DNA from: Siphonodentalium dalli
Taxonomy: Eukaryota; Mollusca; Scaphopoda; Gadilida; Siphonodentaliidae
NCBI GenBank assembly: GCA_032622095.1
Contig: CP136064.1
Span: 47,133,573 to 47,197,572, forward strand
Length of the DNA stretch: 64,000 bases
Direction of reading: 5' to 3'
The notes beneath the pieces were generated by a model. It ran no database searches. It had not been told where the DNA came from and was given only the letters and a program-made list of their open reading frames with translations. Of the stretch, positions 35,866 through 48,428 are shown one piece after another (position 1 is the stretch's first letter; the number at the start of each line of letters is the position of its first letter). The position numbers and the translations under genes were made by a program.

Positions 35866-37448
35866 AACCCATAAAACGTTGGAAAAAATAACTCACTACT
35901 CTGCTCCTATTCACCTGTTACCAGTGTTGCATGAATACCTATTTAAAATTAGACGGACACATTAAGGACTTTGCTAACCCATTTTCAACCCATATATGAT
36001 GGAGTGAAAATTAAGGATTATGTTCACTTTAATTAGTGATCAAAGCAACCAAACCCATTGATGCAACATTTTAAGAGTATAAGTCATGATGGATTATGTT
36101 AGAAATATAAACTGTTAAATTTATTAAAGTTTTTAAAATCTTTTTTTCGAACCCAAATTCAACAAACACAAAGTCCATATCTATGTAAACAATATGACAA
36201 TGTGTACTGAATACTGTAAAGAATGATGATCAATAAAAATATACTCACGTTCCTTGAGTGTTCATTGGATGTTTGGCTTGGAAGCAGTTGTTTACACATG
36301 GTATATTTCATTGCTCAGTAATGATATTTGGGAACTTAATTTGATGGGTCAAGTTAATGTTCACTCAAGCCAACTGGGATTATGATCAGCAGGTGCTGAC
36401 CCATGAGAATAGTATCTGTCGGGCGCCCCATACAAAGACGTTCATTGACGTTGTATGTGTAGCTTTCAATATAGTTTTATATTACTCGAAAACTCTTTGT
36501 GATTGGGAAATGAAAGTGTTTACAAAGAACACATATTATTTGCGATTTATGTTTGTAATCGTATGTTCATAGTATTAGCGGAATGAGAAATTGTTATTTC
36601 TTTCAAACAATTGTAGATTCTTATAAAGAAAACTCGCCATAGTATTGACCCCTGGACGTACATATACTCGAGTCAATGCTTTGTGAATCGACATACATAT
36701 ACAAGGGAAATGTGTACATATTACACTGCTTTATAAATCAACTAGCTGAAATAGTTTCCCTTCGGAAGCCTTTATTTCGATCGGAGGCGCCTGCGGTCCC
36801 TTTGTGCGTTTTGGGGCCTGTGCCCCCCGTGTGCCCTCCGAGAACATTTTCACCTTAGACAGAGGCGGCACTTTTGATCACATTTATGATTTTAAAGACT
36901 CTATCGTATATATACCAACAACAAAAAAAGTGAAATATTTTGTTTTTAAATTAATTTTTTTTTAGATTGAGCTCCATGCTCAAATTAACAGACATTTTTG
37001 TTTTATTTCAATTTTTTGTTATATTTATAATTAAATTTTTGAACAACATTTTGAAAAAAGTAACACCGTTATAACCTACGCAATGGTACCCCCGAGTCAC
37101 CAAACCGAATTTGGTTGAAATTGGTCTAGGGCTCTGTGAGAAAACTCAGAACAGAAAGACAATACGTATACGGCCGAGATCTGTCCCATTGTATTACATT
37201 ACAAACGACATCTAGTTCAGTATACTAACATTGCGTGACAGCTATACATTTGCGTTTGATCGTCGTTTTTGTATATATACGAGAGAGTTCTTTTCCATTG
37301 ATTACCTTTCGACTTGGCGTGGAGGCTATTGATTCGCACAACATATTTGGGTGGTTTGATCGAAATATTAAAGAACAGCACGAACAAAACATTATCTTTC
37401 ATATCTGAGGAAACGAGAAGTGATAGTTTTACACAGAAGAAAACAAGT
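35866..37448. other. No gene recognised
   Basis: This is AT-rich DNA with short frames only. A GC-richer island lies at 36776-36845 (GGAGGCGCCTGCGGTCCCTT and GGGGCCTGTGCCCCCCGTGT). I cannot assign it to anything. Confidence 0.35.
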
Positions 37449-37537
37449 TAGTCAATATCACTAACTTAGGTTGGTTAACTATTTGTCCACATGATGACTA
37501 ACTTAGCTTAGTCATAATGAATAAGACATAGAGAGTA

Positions 37538-37658
37538 ATCAATTGGTTTCGATGATTACGTGACATAATTCACGAGGGGAGCCGGGCCTGGTAAAACCCG
37601 AGTGAGCGGAGCGGCTACCCGAGTGAACTATGTCACGAAATATCGAAACCAATTGATT
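37538..37658. repeat. 121-bp hairpin
   Basis: AATCAATTGGTTTCGAT at 37538 and its exact complement at 37642-37658 frame a second complementary block (TGACATAATTCAC with GTGAACTATGTCA). The loop is GC-rich (ACCCGAGTGAGCGGAGCGGC). Confidence 0.75.
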
Positions 37659-37665
37659 ATTCTGT

Positions 37666-38327
37666 TTATTACACACTTTCAACCACTAAAAGTTGCTAAT
37701 TCTAAAGAGAAGTGACAAAATAAGCCCAGATTAGCTGATTCTCCCATTTTGATCCCCAACGTATAGTTGCGCGTGCAGTTACGCGGATGGACACATAATT
37801 TAAATAATTGTGAAGTAACGATACCGATTGACCTCTTTATTTGGTTCACTTTGTCTTGGAACGGGATATTGTGAAGATTCTGATGGTGTGTGTAAATAAT
37901 GTTGGTTCATACAGGAAATCGTGCTAAAAGTAGAAAACTAGTTTCGAAGTGACGATATTTAATAATCGACCTAAACAAAAACTCGAAGAGTAACACGTGG
38001 AAATTCAGCTCGGAACTGGATAAATTAATTGTTCACATGGAATTTTCATTTGACTGGAATATGACATCATCCGGATCATCGGAGTCGATAATAGGTAAGA
38101 TTCTTCTTCATTTTACCGGTTTATTAACTGCTTCTGCATCATCGTTGGCAGTTCGTTTCTGTTCAACTTCAATCATGTTTTGAGCCGTAGTAAGTGAAAA
38201 TAGTTCCGGCGTAGGGCGGGACTGTCAAAAATCGCGTGATCTCACCGGTGACGTAATTCACAGGTGTGACAATATCACTTTTAATTCACCAAGAAATCCT
38301 TATAAATCACGGCTAAGTGTGTAATAA
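37666..38327. mobile_element. Possible small DNA element with TTATTACACACTT ends
   Basis: TTATTACACACTT at 37666 is matched by its exact complement AAGTGTGTAATAA ending at 38327. The body of about 660 bp includes an ATG-started segment (38037-38094, MEFSFDWNMTSSGSSESII) followed by a strong donor-like GTAAGA. The 13-bp ends are exact, but no target duplication is evident. Confidence 0.4.
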
Positions 38328-38590
38328 ATACAATTAGTCACATGACTATGGTGATGCTAATCGTACCGTCTAAGAAATGGTTAGTCAAAGCAACTAATTA
38401 GGTCATTATACTACAATTGTATTAGTCAAAATGACCTGGATTGAGTCATAAATGACTAACTTTTCGGAGTCACTGAGAAGGTGAGCATGTAATTTGGTGG
38501 AAATTGTGTGCAAATAATTTCAATACTCAACCAGAGTATGGGTGAGTCAAATTGACTCCACAGTTTTGTGACTAACCATAAGTTAGTCAT

Positions 38591-39149
38591 ATTAAATAGG
38601 CCTACATATGGTGAGTAGGACTTATGTGTCTACCGTAATTCCCAAAAAACGCAGCTGTAGCCTAATTAGCACGTATTTATTATATTATATATGTACTATA
38701 TAGTTTATAGACCTAGCTGTATATGTCACTCCAAACAGCCGTGTGTGGGATTATATTATTAATAACTGAGATTTGATAATAGAATTAAATATCAGCTAAT
38801 TTTAACGTGCGCTAACTGGTTAATGTTGCCATTTCGTGTTGAGGGTAGCTAGATTGAAATATGTTTATACATGTCTACATTCTCTGTCGTATACAAATCC
38901 AGTTCTGTCGTTTAGATAAAGTATATATTACCAATAAATAACCCATAGATTTGAACGACTACCGGTATTGAACTCAATCGACCAATGAAGCATGCATACA
39001 TGTATTCGGACGTTGCATTTCTGAGAAAAATGTCTGTAAAGAGAAAACAGTTTACAAAAAATAAGAATGTCCATGCCATTCGCTAGCATAACATTTCGAA
39101 ATCATCCAGAAATTATTCAGATCTGAGTAGTGGCAATTAATTATAGTAG
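38591..39149. other. No feature recognised
   Basis: This is AT-rich and without a credible frame or repeat. Confidence 0.4.
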
Positions 39150-39326
39150 GCTTATACTTATATTCCATGTGTAAGAATCATGTTTTGTGATGCTATTTGG
39201 ATATACAATTTATGAGAATACATGCACCACTTTGAGCAGGAGAATTCACTATTCCCACTAAATATCCACAGCAGTCAGAAGGTTTCACATTACTTTAACC
39301 TGGGCAACGCCGGCTAACCCTGCTAG
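39150..39326 (+). mobile_element. Helitron-like 3' tail, family B, second copy
   Basis: It parallels 30300-30463 and ends ACCTGGGCAACGCCGGCTAA, CCCTGCTAG. Here the following base is A rather than T. There is an extra 20-bp piece (GTCAGAAGGTTTCACATTAC) before the terminal hairpin. Confidence 0.5.
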
Positions 39327-39539
39327 AATCATAATATTACCATAGTATGCCACAAAACAGTATGTAACAATAATAATATAAGCATATAAGAGGCATACAC
39401 TCAATTTTTACATGGACATCTAAACATGTCTTATTTTGGTTGTGAACTTACATGTTCATTATAACCTCCATGTGGAATATCAAACAAGTAGGTGCAAGTA
39501 TTATCTTCAATAGAAAAAGACAAAAAAGTCAAATTGTTC

Positions 39540-40220
39540 AGATACTCAAATCCCTATCTTATAATTGTAAAACTGATGCTGATCACCAAAGAAAGTTCTG
39601 AAGAACTTTATAATGATATTGGGACACTCGAATCGGATGGGGTCCATTAAAATCCCAATCATCACAAAGTTTTACCATAGTAACATTATAGTATTCCAAT
39701 AGTACTGATAAGTATCACTATAGTTTTACCATAGTAATACTACGATAATGAGCGATAACTCTATTGCACAGTAGCACCTTACGCAGCTGATGTTTTTCTG
39801 TCTCTATTTGTTAGAACAAAATCACGTTTCATTAGTTACTCAGTGCAAAGCTATTAAGTATCCGTTGTCATGTAGACTCTAACAGAATGGAGCAAGAATG
39901 TTGTTGTAACTAAGTCGCTTAAGTCAAGCAGTGTTTCACACCTTATGTAATCACATGTGCCATTCATGACCTCCATTGGTTTGCCACAAATGTTAGGCTT
40001 CTAACAGCTACCATCGATAAGTATCACTATAGTTTTACCATAGCACATGGCAATACAGTTTTAATATAGTATTTCTTAGTGCGAAGAAAGTATTACTGTA
40101 AACAATATACTATAGTAGTAGAAATATATAGATTTACTATACACCAGGTATACAAAATACCATGACATATTTCACTATGGTATTTTTACTATAGTGTTTT
40201 ACTAAAGTATTTTTTCTTAA
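39540..40220. repeat. Cluster of TATAGTTTTACCATAGTA repeats (MITE-like)
   Basis: GATAAGTATCACTATAGTTT occurs near 39708 and 40016. Complementary words (CTATGGTATTTTTACTATAG) lie near 40177-40200, giving an inverted arrangement. The same vocabulary returns at 41990-42425. Confidence 0.5.
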
Positions 40221-41205
40221 GGGCTAGCCATAGATAAATAACACATTTAGATGTTGACTTTATATAACACATCGGGGCGAGCGATGATGAAAATCTGGCA
40301 ATTATTTTATACCACAAAACATTGGGACATAACTTTCTCGCTCCTGTAAGTGTAAATTACTCGCAAGAACTCTCGAGCAAGTATCCAAAGTAACACACCA
40401 TGGATAAAGCTATTGAACATTGAAGAACATTTATTTTTATTCTCAGTTGACTTTTAAACCAGCCTTTCTTAATACGTCATGTGCTATGACAAATCCCATT
40501 GTCTTTTATAAGAGGCATAATTCGTGATATGAAGTTTTGGCAGGACTTGTTTTAGAACTAAACCAAGATATCTATGAGTATAGGTTGAGAAATAAATTTG
40601 GTAATTATCGTGCGTGGAACCACCTAACACAACCTAAATGCTCCACGTATATTTGTCTGTTCTGTGTACATGCACGTGAAATCGGTGTTTGTACCCGACA
40701 TGACCAAACTTGCTCCACCCATCTGGGTGAAATAACATTTTGATATATAATCCTGGGACACTTGAACTATACACAGAACAAATCTGTTGACATGGCAAAA
40801 ATATGTTCCAGGTACACAAAATTGTGCCTAACAATTGTACAATCATATAACACGGTTAAAATGTCCTTATGTAAATGGGGCTTTAGAAGTCGATATGTTT
40901 TCGCCAAGGACCTACGCATGCATTTGATTATATTTCGACCGGCCTTCTATTTTGTCCCAAGTATATAGGTGTTTTTCATATGACAATGCACTGCCTGTAG
41001 CGTTTCAATGATTGTTTAGTGTAATATGAACCTGTGGCCGGTGTGACTAAATATGCATTGCCTCTATGCCATATTTTTATGGTATAGGAGAACAAAGTTT
41101 TATTGTAATTTATTGAACACTTTTTTTACCGAGGTGGTGTCTTGTAAACAGCAAGCAGGAAGATTACCGCACACAGGCAAGGCAGTTAATGTGTTTTATA
41201 ATATA
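40221..41205. other. No gene recognised
   Basis: Only short frames are present (for example 40537-40743), each overlapped by an antisense frame of similar length. No repeat structure is noted. Confidence 0.4.
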
Positions 41206-41970
41206 CTAGCCAGATGATCCGGTTTTGCCCAGGTGATGTGGAACACACGGCCTGCGAAAAATGATGGGACAAATTTGGGAATATTATATGGGAATGGTGA
41301 GTACTCGTGCTCAAATTAGTCATTCTCGTAAATTTGATACCCACATGGCCATCACACAATGTCATTCATGTACGTGGATTTAATGCATTGACTCACGCTG
41401 GCAGCCTCATAGCATTTTTTAAATCGCGATCAATTCCTCACGAGTTAAGAAATTATCTTATCTTTTTAATTATACAATCGACTTAATTGGAATTGATAAT
41501 CGATAATAGATTATTACCACACTATTCCAGATTGGACAGATCATGAGATCATCAAGTTGATTCTCTAAATAGGCGCACAATATGTTTAACGGAGCAACCA
41601 AACACTAACTTGGTATGGAGTTCTAATTGAAATTTTTTGTTTAAATGTTTATGTCACAACCACCATCCATAACTCATAGGGTGCCACTTTGGTATATTCA
41701 TCACACCATTGGATTCCTCTTATACTGTGGATACCTAATATACATTGAAATGCACATTTCGGACAGAGCACTGTTTTATAAATTCTGGTGACCCTATATC
41801 CTCATCTGCAACACCACCGATCTGTCAGTCACAAATGTTTGTGCCCTCTCCTGGCCCCAATCCCCGACTCTTGGAACTTTAAGCCACACATCGATTACTA
41901 CTTTCGTGGGGATTTCTACATATATTAAGTTTGGATGAAATCTGCGACAATTTCTTTTATCAACGTTGCT
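41206..41970 (-). mobile_element. Helitron-like fragment related to family B
   Basis: Read on the minus strand it ends CACCTGGGCAAAACCGGATC, ATCTGGCTAG, then T, the same layout as the family-B tails. Further in (41640-41960) it has the family-B tandem landmark in complement (CACACCATTGGATTCCTCTT and CTCATAGGGTGCC). This links the CTAG tail and the degenerate 130-150-bp repeats into one family. Confidence 0.5.
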
Positions 41971-41989
41971 GACTTCTCATCCCCATTAG

Positions 41990-42425
41990 TAATTCAATAG
42001 TTATAGTAGTAAAACCATAATTTAAATTTAACTGTGGTGGTTTGGGATTACCTAGTTCTAAACACGGTTTAGAGAATGAATGGTAAATTAAAACAAGGGT
42101 TAATACTATAGTGTAGTTGTGAGATTGATTACTTTCACCTCATTTTTACAACAACTATAGTTTACCATGAAAACTATGGTAAATCCAAATATTGTGAGCA
42201 AATACCACATAATCCATGGTAAATTAAAATAATGGTTTCAGTAGTTAAACCATTGTTTTACTATGGTGTAGTTGTGCGATTGAAAAACGTTCACCACATT
42301 TTACCACAAAACCTGTGGTAAACCCAAAAGTTTGGTACGCAAATACCACATAATTACCATGATAACTACGGTAATAAATGATTACCCTAGATTTACTATA
42401 GTAAACCATTTGAATTGTCTATAAA
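41990..42425. repeat. TTTACCATGGTAAA-rich MITE-like segment
   Basis: Alternating GTTTTACTATGGTGTAGTTG and ACCACATAATCCATGGTAAA words, in both orientations and about 130-200 bp apart, suggest a duplicated or foldback MITE. It is similar in vocabulary to 39540-40220. Confidence 0.45.
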
Positions 42426-42853
42426 GGATACGATCACAAAAGCTGGTGATTATTTTAACAATAACTCGGGTCTATTTTAATATTCTCCGATTAGTGTTAA
42501 AATAATGCCCGTCTATCACCAGCGGGGATAGTCTATATAACGTGCAAGGGAAAACAATGGAAACATACACAAAAACCTCACCCATCACCATACAGCCAAT
42601 GAGCTTGAAACATTAAATCTGAACTTCGCGAAATTCGCCAAAAACAAATACGTGGTGCAATGATTAGATCTCGTGCCAGATGGATCGAAGGGGAAAAGCC
42701 AACTAAATACTTTTTGAATTTAGAAAAACGGAACTTCATATCAAAATCTTTTACCAGTCTGATCGACGAAAATGGAAACATACCAACAGATCAAAATGCC
42801 ATCACGACCCACACTCGTAATTTATATGCGAATCTTTACTCAGAGAGGCTGAC

Positions 42854-44110
42854 AATTCCAGCGTGTTGCATTGGCAGTCGGGGTTGATCTTCTAGAAATT
42901 GGAATGATATCAGAGATTTATGAACTTTGCTAACTATCTTCAATGCTTTGGTATTCTTGAACGATGTTTTAGCATACTGCAAGATCATAGGTTGTTGATC
43001 ACTTGCTGATGGTGCTTGTGTGACTGTGAATTCATAGACATATTGATGCTTTCGCTATAAAATGAAAATAATAGAGTACTTTAGTAACACACATATCTCC
43101 ATAATTTAATTATTAAGGGAATAAGACTATCTCAGTAAGTCAGACACACAGCCAGGCCAATTGTAAAGGACAATGAGATAATCAACACTCTGATTGTTAA
43201 TTAGAGTCATAAACTTAATTAGCCTTTGTGGCCATCAGCTTACTGGTAACACAATGCCTCCACTAGACAGTGCTAATTGGGGGATTATTGAGGCAGATAT
43301 TTGTCCCACTTTATCATTCAGTTGCAAATTATAAGGGACAAGAAACAATGCATATACCAATACCACCATATGACTAAAGTTATATGTCAATGGAATTAAA
43401 CAAAACTAATACATAGAAATGGAAACGTACCTTCAGATGTGTCACAAAATTGGAGGTAACTTTTTTGAACTGGATATTGTAGTTGGGCAAAGTTTGCACT
43501 TCGCTTTCATAGGACACGATGTGTCTTTCTGTAAATTAAAATGCTGCCAGATTTTATGTAGACATGTTGATAGCATTAGCAATGGTTGGTATGAATTTCT
43601 ACCATAGAATATATACCATATCAGATGGAGATAATGGAACATGATCATAAGAGTGATATATTATAGTGATCTATTGTCAATTATTTGAAGTTGGTTTCTC
43701 ATTGTTTTTATCAAAACAAGCCTTCTACCTCAAAGGTTAAACAATGCTTAAGCAAACAAACAGGAGGTGTCAACAGAATTCACCATTGAGACACAGCGGA
43801 TAAAAACTCAGTGTTGTGACAACATAGTGATAGCCATTCACTAGTCTTACACTTTGAAATTTGGAAAAAAAACATTTGAAGAAACCATTGGATGAATAAT
43901 GAAAGAGAACTTTGAGAAGAAACAAGTACCTGTGATTTTGAAGTAATTGAAATTAGACCCTAATTACAATTACAATTACATCATAACCAATTACAATTGC
44001 AATTACATGTAATTGAGAATAAACTCAATTACCAATTACATGCAATTACTTGAAAAAATGTAATTAATTACAATCAATTACAATTACAAATTACAATTAC
44101 CCCATCCCTG
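42854..44110. mobile_element. 1,257-bp insertion in the LINE, possibly hAT-like
   Basis: The LINE frame stops making sense after LYSER and resumes at PTEEINLNQF. AGGCTGAC (42846-42853) and AGGCCAAC (44111-44118) bracket the insert and could be an 8-bp target duplication with two changes. The right end, read inward, is CAGGGATGGGGTAATTG, the CAGGG-type start seen in hAT elements, followed by an ATTACA satellite. The left end does not mirror it well (CAGTCGGGG lies 20 bp inside). No transposase is visible. Confidence 0.5.
43971..44100. repeat. Degenerate ATTACA hexanucleotide satellite
   Basis: AATTACAATTACA-type repeats, in places inverted (GTAATTGAG), end against the terminal CCCCATCCCTG of the inserted element. 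Confidence 0.85.
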
Positions 44111-46080
44111 AGGCCAACTGAAGAAATAAATCTGAATCAGTTTTGTGACGGAAATCATCCACATTTGTCCGATACTCAGGCCAAAAATATCGAAGGCCCA
44201 ATCACATTAGATGAACTAACATACGTTCTCAAAAATAAAAAAACCGAAAATGCTCGGGCCCTACAGGATATACATATGAATTATACAAATTGTTCTGGTC
44301 AGACATAGGTCGCTTATTAGTCGAATCCCTAAATACTTCTTTTTCTTCCGGAGAACTTTCCATTACTCAGAAACAAGGAATCATCACACTTATTCCAAAA
44401 AAGTTTTAAAATAGACAACTATTGAAAAATTGGAGGCCAATATCCTTATTGAATACATCATACACACTTTCGTCGGCGTGTGTAGCAGAACGACTGAAAA
44501 AAGTACTGCCACATCATTGAAATGATCAGACCTGATTCTTAGCTGGGCGATACATCGGAGATAATACCAGACTAATTTACGATCTTATTCACAAATGTAA
44601 TGAACGCAAAATACCGGGACTCCTGCTCTTCGTAAACTTTGAAAAGGCCTTTGATTCTGTATCATGACGATTTTTAGAAATATTTTTAGACTTTTTCAAT
44701 TTTGGAGTGGACATTGAACAATGGATTTCAATCCTCTGTAGAAACTCGAGCTCTTCTGTACTTTTAATTGGACACATTTCACAAACTTTTAAGCTAGCAA
44801 CAGGCTGTCGACAAGGTGACCCAATATCGCCTTATATTTTTCTCATGTGTGCAGAAATACTAAGCACTAATGGTGAGACAGAGTATTAATATAAATGGTA
44901 TACATCTCGGCAGCTCAGAATATAAGATCACACAAAACGCGGACGATACAACGCTTATTCTCGACGGCTCAGAAAGGAGTGTACTGGAAGCATATTCTAC
45001 GCTTGATGTTTTTTCCCGGATATCTGGTTTAAAAATTAACCAGAGAAGTGTGAGGGGGCGTGGGTAGGGCCCCACAATTACGACAGACCAGACATCATTC
45101 ACGACTTAAGTATCACAGTAACTGAACAATTTACCCTTTTAGGGATCGATTTTATTATTAATGCAAAGAAATTATGACGGTAAAATGGACGAAATAAGAA
45201 AGACGATCACATCATGGAAACACCGGTTTCTCGCGCCAATTGGTAGATTAATAGTCATCAAGACAATAATTCTCCCCAAATTGACACATTCTAACTCTTC
45301 CTAATCCTTCCTAAGCCACAGTCATTGTTAAGCACATATAATATAAGAACGAACTTTATTACTTTAACCAGTATCACTCGACAAATATTGGAAATATCGA
45401 AAAAAACTTGACCAACCACTGAGACGAATTGCTAGCCCATTTCTTCCAGACAATTTTGTAACTACTGTAAGGCGGCCGAAAAGGTGGACAAGAATTTTAC
45501 AGAATTCTCAATTCAACTTTCCCCACCCCAAAATCATGCAGAAAATTGGAACAAGAACTAGGTGTAATCAACTCTTGGGACACTCACTTTAAGCTACCGT
45601 TCACCACGACGCCTGACACTAAACTGCAATGGTTACAATATCGAATAAACACTCGAATCCTTGCGACCAATCGATTTCTCAATATAATAAAGACAAAATG
45701 ATAGATGCGAAAGATGCCAAACAGAAATTGAAACAATTTCACACATATTTTGGGACTGTAGATATGTCCAGTCTTTCTTTAACAAACTGATCAAACGGGG
45801 AACTGACAAAGGCATCGACTTACGTGTTTCGAAAAAGACCATGCTACTTGGAGCTATCCCATTGGAACCAAACAGTGGGATCAATTATTTTTTACTTATT
45901 TTGAAACAATATCTTTATAAATCAAAGTTTTCCGCAAAATCACTCAGCTTGAACGAAATTTTTAATGAACTCAGATTACGTTAATACTGCTGTAAGTTAC
46001 GGGCACGATGCAACGTGGAAATAACAGCATTTCAACAGAAGTGGTTAATTCTGGAGAAAGCACTAGCCTTCACAGAATAA

Positions 46081-46498
46081 TATGCCCACCGACAAATACA
46101 TTCCATTTATCCGGGCAAACCGAAATACATTTGTAAGATAATAACTACATATATCGTCCAATCATCCAGACTCCAGACTTATAGAATAATGTGGTACTAG
46201 AACGACTTAATTCAATCAACAACCATGACGAATTTCTCAAAATAAAAAAAACCATTTGCACTTGCCTATTGTTATGACCCTCTTAAGATCTATATTCGAT
46301 CTTTCCGTGGCGCAAATAAATTTAGCAAAATTATGTCAACGTCGAGATTAAGACAACGTTACCAGCAACTGATCGATTACAGTAACTATTCTTAGACAAC
46401 ATCATACATATTGCCGCTAGTGGTACGAACGTAGGCCAGACGCTCACTCGCACATGTGGTCGTCTAGAACGCGCGCGCCAGTCAAATGTATGCATAAT
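46081..46498. other. Probable LINE 3' region and junction to the array
   Basis: No frame is present. A slightly GC-richer stretch (CGTCTAGAACGCGCGCGCCA near 46461) lies 30-40 bp before the first array copy. Confidence 0.35.
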
Positions 46499-46699
46499 TA
46501 TACTTCCATGGTGTAACCAAGGAAGTATATTGTTTTTCTACTGAGGTCGTTTTCCGTTTATTTCGAAATACTCAGAAACTGATTGCAGTAGGAACGCGAA
46601 ATCTCTAGCGAATATAGGCATCGAAGGTTTACTAGATATAATGGTATCCGGATTTCCGCCCAATGTTTCTTGGCGGAGTTATGGCCCTTTTGCGATTAT
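46499..46699 (+). repeat. Diverged 201-bp partial copy of the array unit
   Basis: It corresponds to the first roughly 200 bp of the 1,729-bp unit but with many substitutions (ACTGAGGTCG for ACTTTGTTCG, GGATTTCCGCCC for GGAATTCGGCGC). It passes directly into the first full unit, so it marks the old edge of the array. Confidence 0.8.
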
Positions 46700-48428
46700 T
46701 ATACTTCCATGGTGTAACCAAGGAAGTATATTGTTTTTCTACTTTGTTCGTTTTCCGTTTATTTGGAAATACTCAGAAACTAATCGCAGTAGGAACGCGA
46801 AATCTCTAGCGAATGTAGGCATCGGAGGTCTACTAAATATAATGGTATCCGGAATTCGGCGCAATGTTTTTTGACGGAGTTATGGACCTTTTACGATTAT
46901 TTTTCATTATTATTTGTTATTATACTCGACACTTTTGCAACGCCCTAATATCTGAAAGTATGGGGATTATCGAACTGAAAGTTTGTACATATGTTGGGGT
47001 CAATGAGTTCTAACCTATCGGCATACAACGAATATTGTCCGCGTTTACCCAGCTGAGTTATCTCCCTTTATATGAAAAAATGTCACTTTACTATCTCGGA
47101 AATTATAAGGAGCAGAGCATCGAAAATTGGACCGTATGCACACCTCGATATGCCCTACTGCCCACGGGCATCAAAACTTGTGTCCGCGCTTTCCCTGCGG
47201 AGTTACCGCCCATAAATAGGCAAACCTCTATTTGATTTACTAGGCTGTACTCTCGTGTCATTCCAGATAACTGCATTTGGATTTCACAGCCGTTTTGACC
47301 GTTGTCAGTTTAGTTTGAGAAAGAAAATTGGACAGGGTCGGACATATATGTTGACGCTGGGGTGGGGGCAAAATTTTCGAAAAAAAAAATTTGATTGACA
47401 TTCATCTATTTAAGTATGTGGATTCCCTGAATGAAAACCAAACCGTACCGGAAAGGATTTTTGAAATTCGAGAAAAAATGCAAGAGTTACGGGCCCTCAA
47501 AGTTTGCAATTTAGGCCCATGTGCTTGTGAACACATCTCCTCCGAAGATGTCGAACATAGGATGTCATCTGATATCCCAGTGCGGACGGTCTGAAGAGAG
47601 CACGCGGTGCGCCAAATTTTGCCTGTGTCGGTTAGGTGTTGTGGATCAGGGGAGGGGCGATCCGGGGTACCAATTTTTTATTCTTCTCCGAATCAGATGA
47701 AACTTTGAATATAACATCTACACCGCCAATCCATCTAGAAACTGAAAGAATTTCGAAAATCCATTCAAAAATGGCGGAGTTGCGGGCCTTCAAACTATGC
47801 AAATTTGGGCCCATGTGCTTGTGAACATATCTCCTCCGAAGATGTCGAACTTAGGATGTCATTTGATATCCCAGTGCGTGCGGTCTGAAGAGAGCACGTG
47901 GTGTGCCAAATTTTGCCAGTGTCGGTTCAGTGTTGTGGGTCAGGGGAGGGGCGGTCCGGTGTAGCATTTTTTTAATTCTTTTCCGAATCAGATGAAACTT
48001 GGAATATAACATCTACCATACACGATGATCACAAAAATGAAAACAGATCGTAAATCCGTTAAAAAATGGCCGAGATTTGGGGCCTCAAAATTTGAATCTG
48101 GACCCATATTCTTTCCAATAACCAAAATGTTATCCGTCTCCGAATCAGACAAAATTTATAACAAACAATCTATGTCAGGAGCTGATCACATTACTGAAAA
48201 CAATTTTAAAATCCATTGAAAAATAACTGAGTTACGGGCCCTCAAACTTCGCATTTTGGGCTGGGTTGGATAATTTCCCAATCCCGTTACCCAATTTCGA
48301 GGTAGGGGTGGGGTCACTTACAAACACATAATATAAACACTCACATGATAAGAACAACATATAATCAACATACTTCGTATTTCCGTCCCAAAAATGCGAC
48401 TCTTTCAGATCATGATTTTCCCTATTAT
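46700..48428 (+). repeat. Array unit 1
   Basis: Unit-specific bases are AAACTTTGAATATA near 47701 (others AAACTTGGAATATA), GAATCAGACAA near 48142 (others GAATCATACAA) and GCGACTCTTTC near 48394 (others GCGATTCTTTC). It is the most distinct full unit, as expected at an array edge. Confidence 0.9.

Larger units (their letters stand above)
37449..38590. repeat. Region of GTTAGTCA/TGACTAAC inverted words enclosing a smaller element
   Basis: GTTAGTCA-type words in both orientations cluster at 37449-37515 and at 38333-38590. They look like the two sides of one AT-rich element interrupted by the segment between. The exact ends cannot be fixed. Confidence 0.45.
42575..46080 (+). pseudogene. L1/Tx1-like LINE ORF2, inactivated and interrupted
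   Basis: Recognisable in order are IRGAMIRSRARWIEGEKPTK, then YFLNLEKRNFISKSF (before the fingers, about 42640-42760). After an insertion at 42854-44110 come TEEINLNQFCDG, NWRPISLLNTSYT, and FVNFEKAFDSVS (motif A, about 44633). These are followed by GCRQGDPISPYIFLMCAEIL, QNADDTTLILDG (motif C) and LKINQ, then YDGKMDEIRKTITSWKHRFL, LIVIKTIILPKLTHS, CERCQTEIETISHIFWDC and ITAFQQKWLILEKALAFTE at the end. Many stops and frame changes are present. In motif A the expected Asp reads Asn (VNFEKAFD), and in motif C YADD reads NADD, so catalysis would be lost. The endonuclease is absent. Confidence 0.88.

Noticed and set aside
42578-42781. Minus-strand 67-codon frame
   Set aside because: It is the antisense shadow of the L1-like LINE segment RSRARWIEGEKPTKYFLNLE.
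43971-44100. Interstitial telomere repeat
   Set aside because: The unit is ATTACA, not TTAGGG or another known animal telomere unit, and it sits at an element end.
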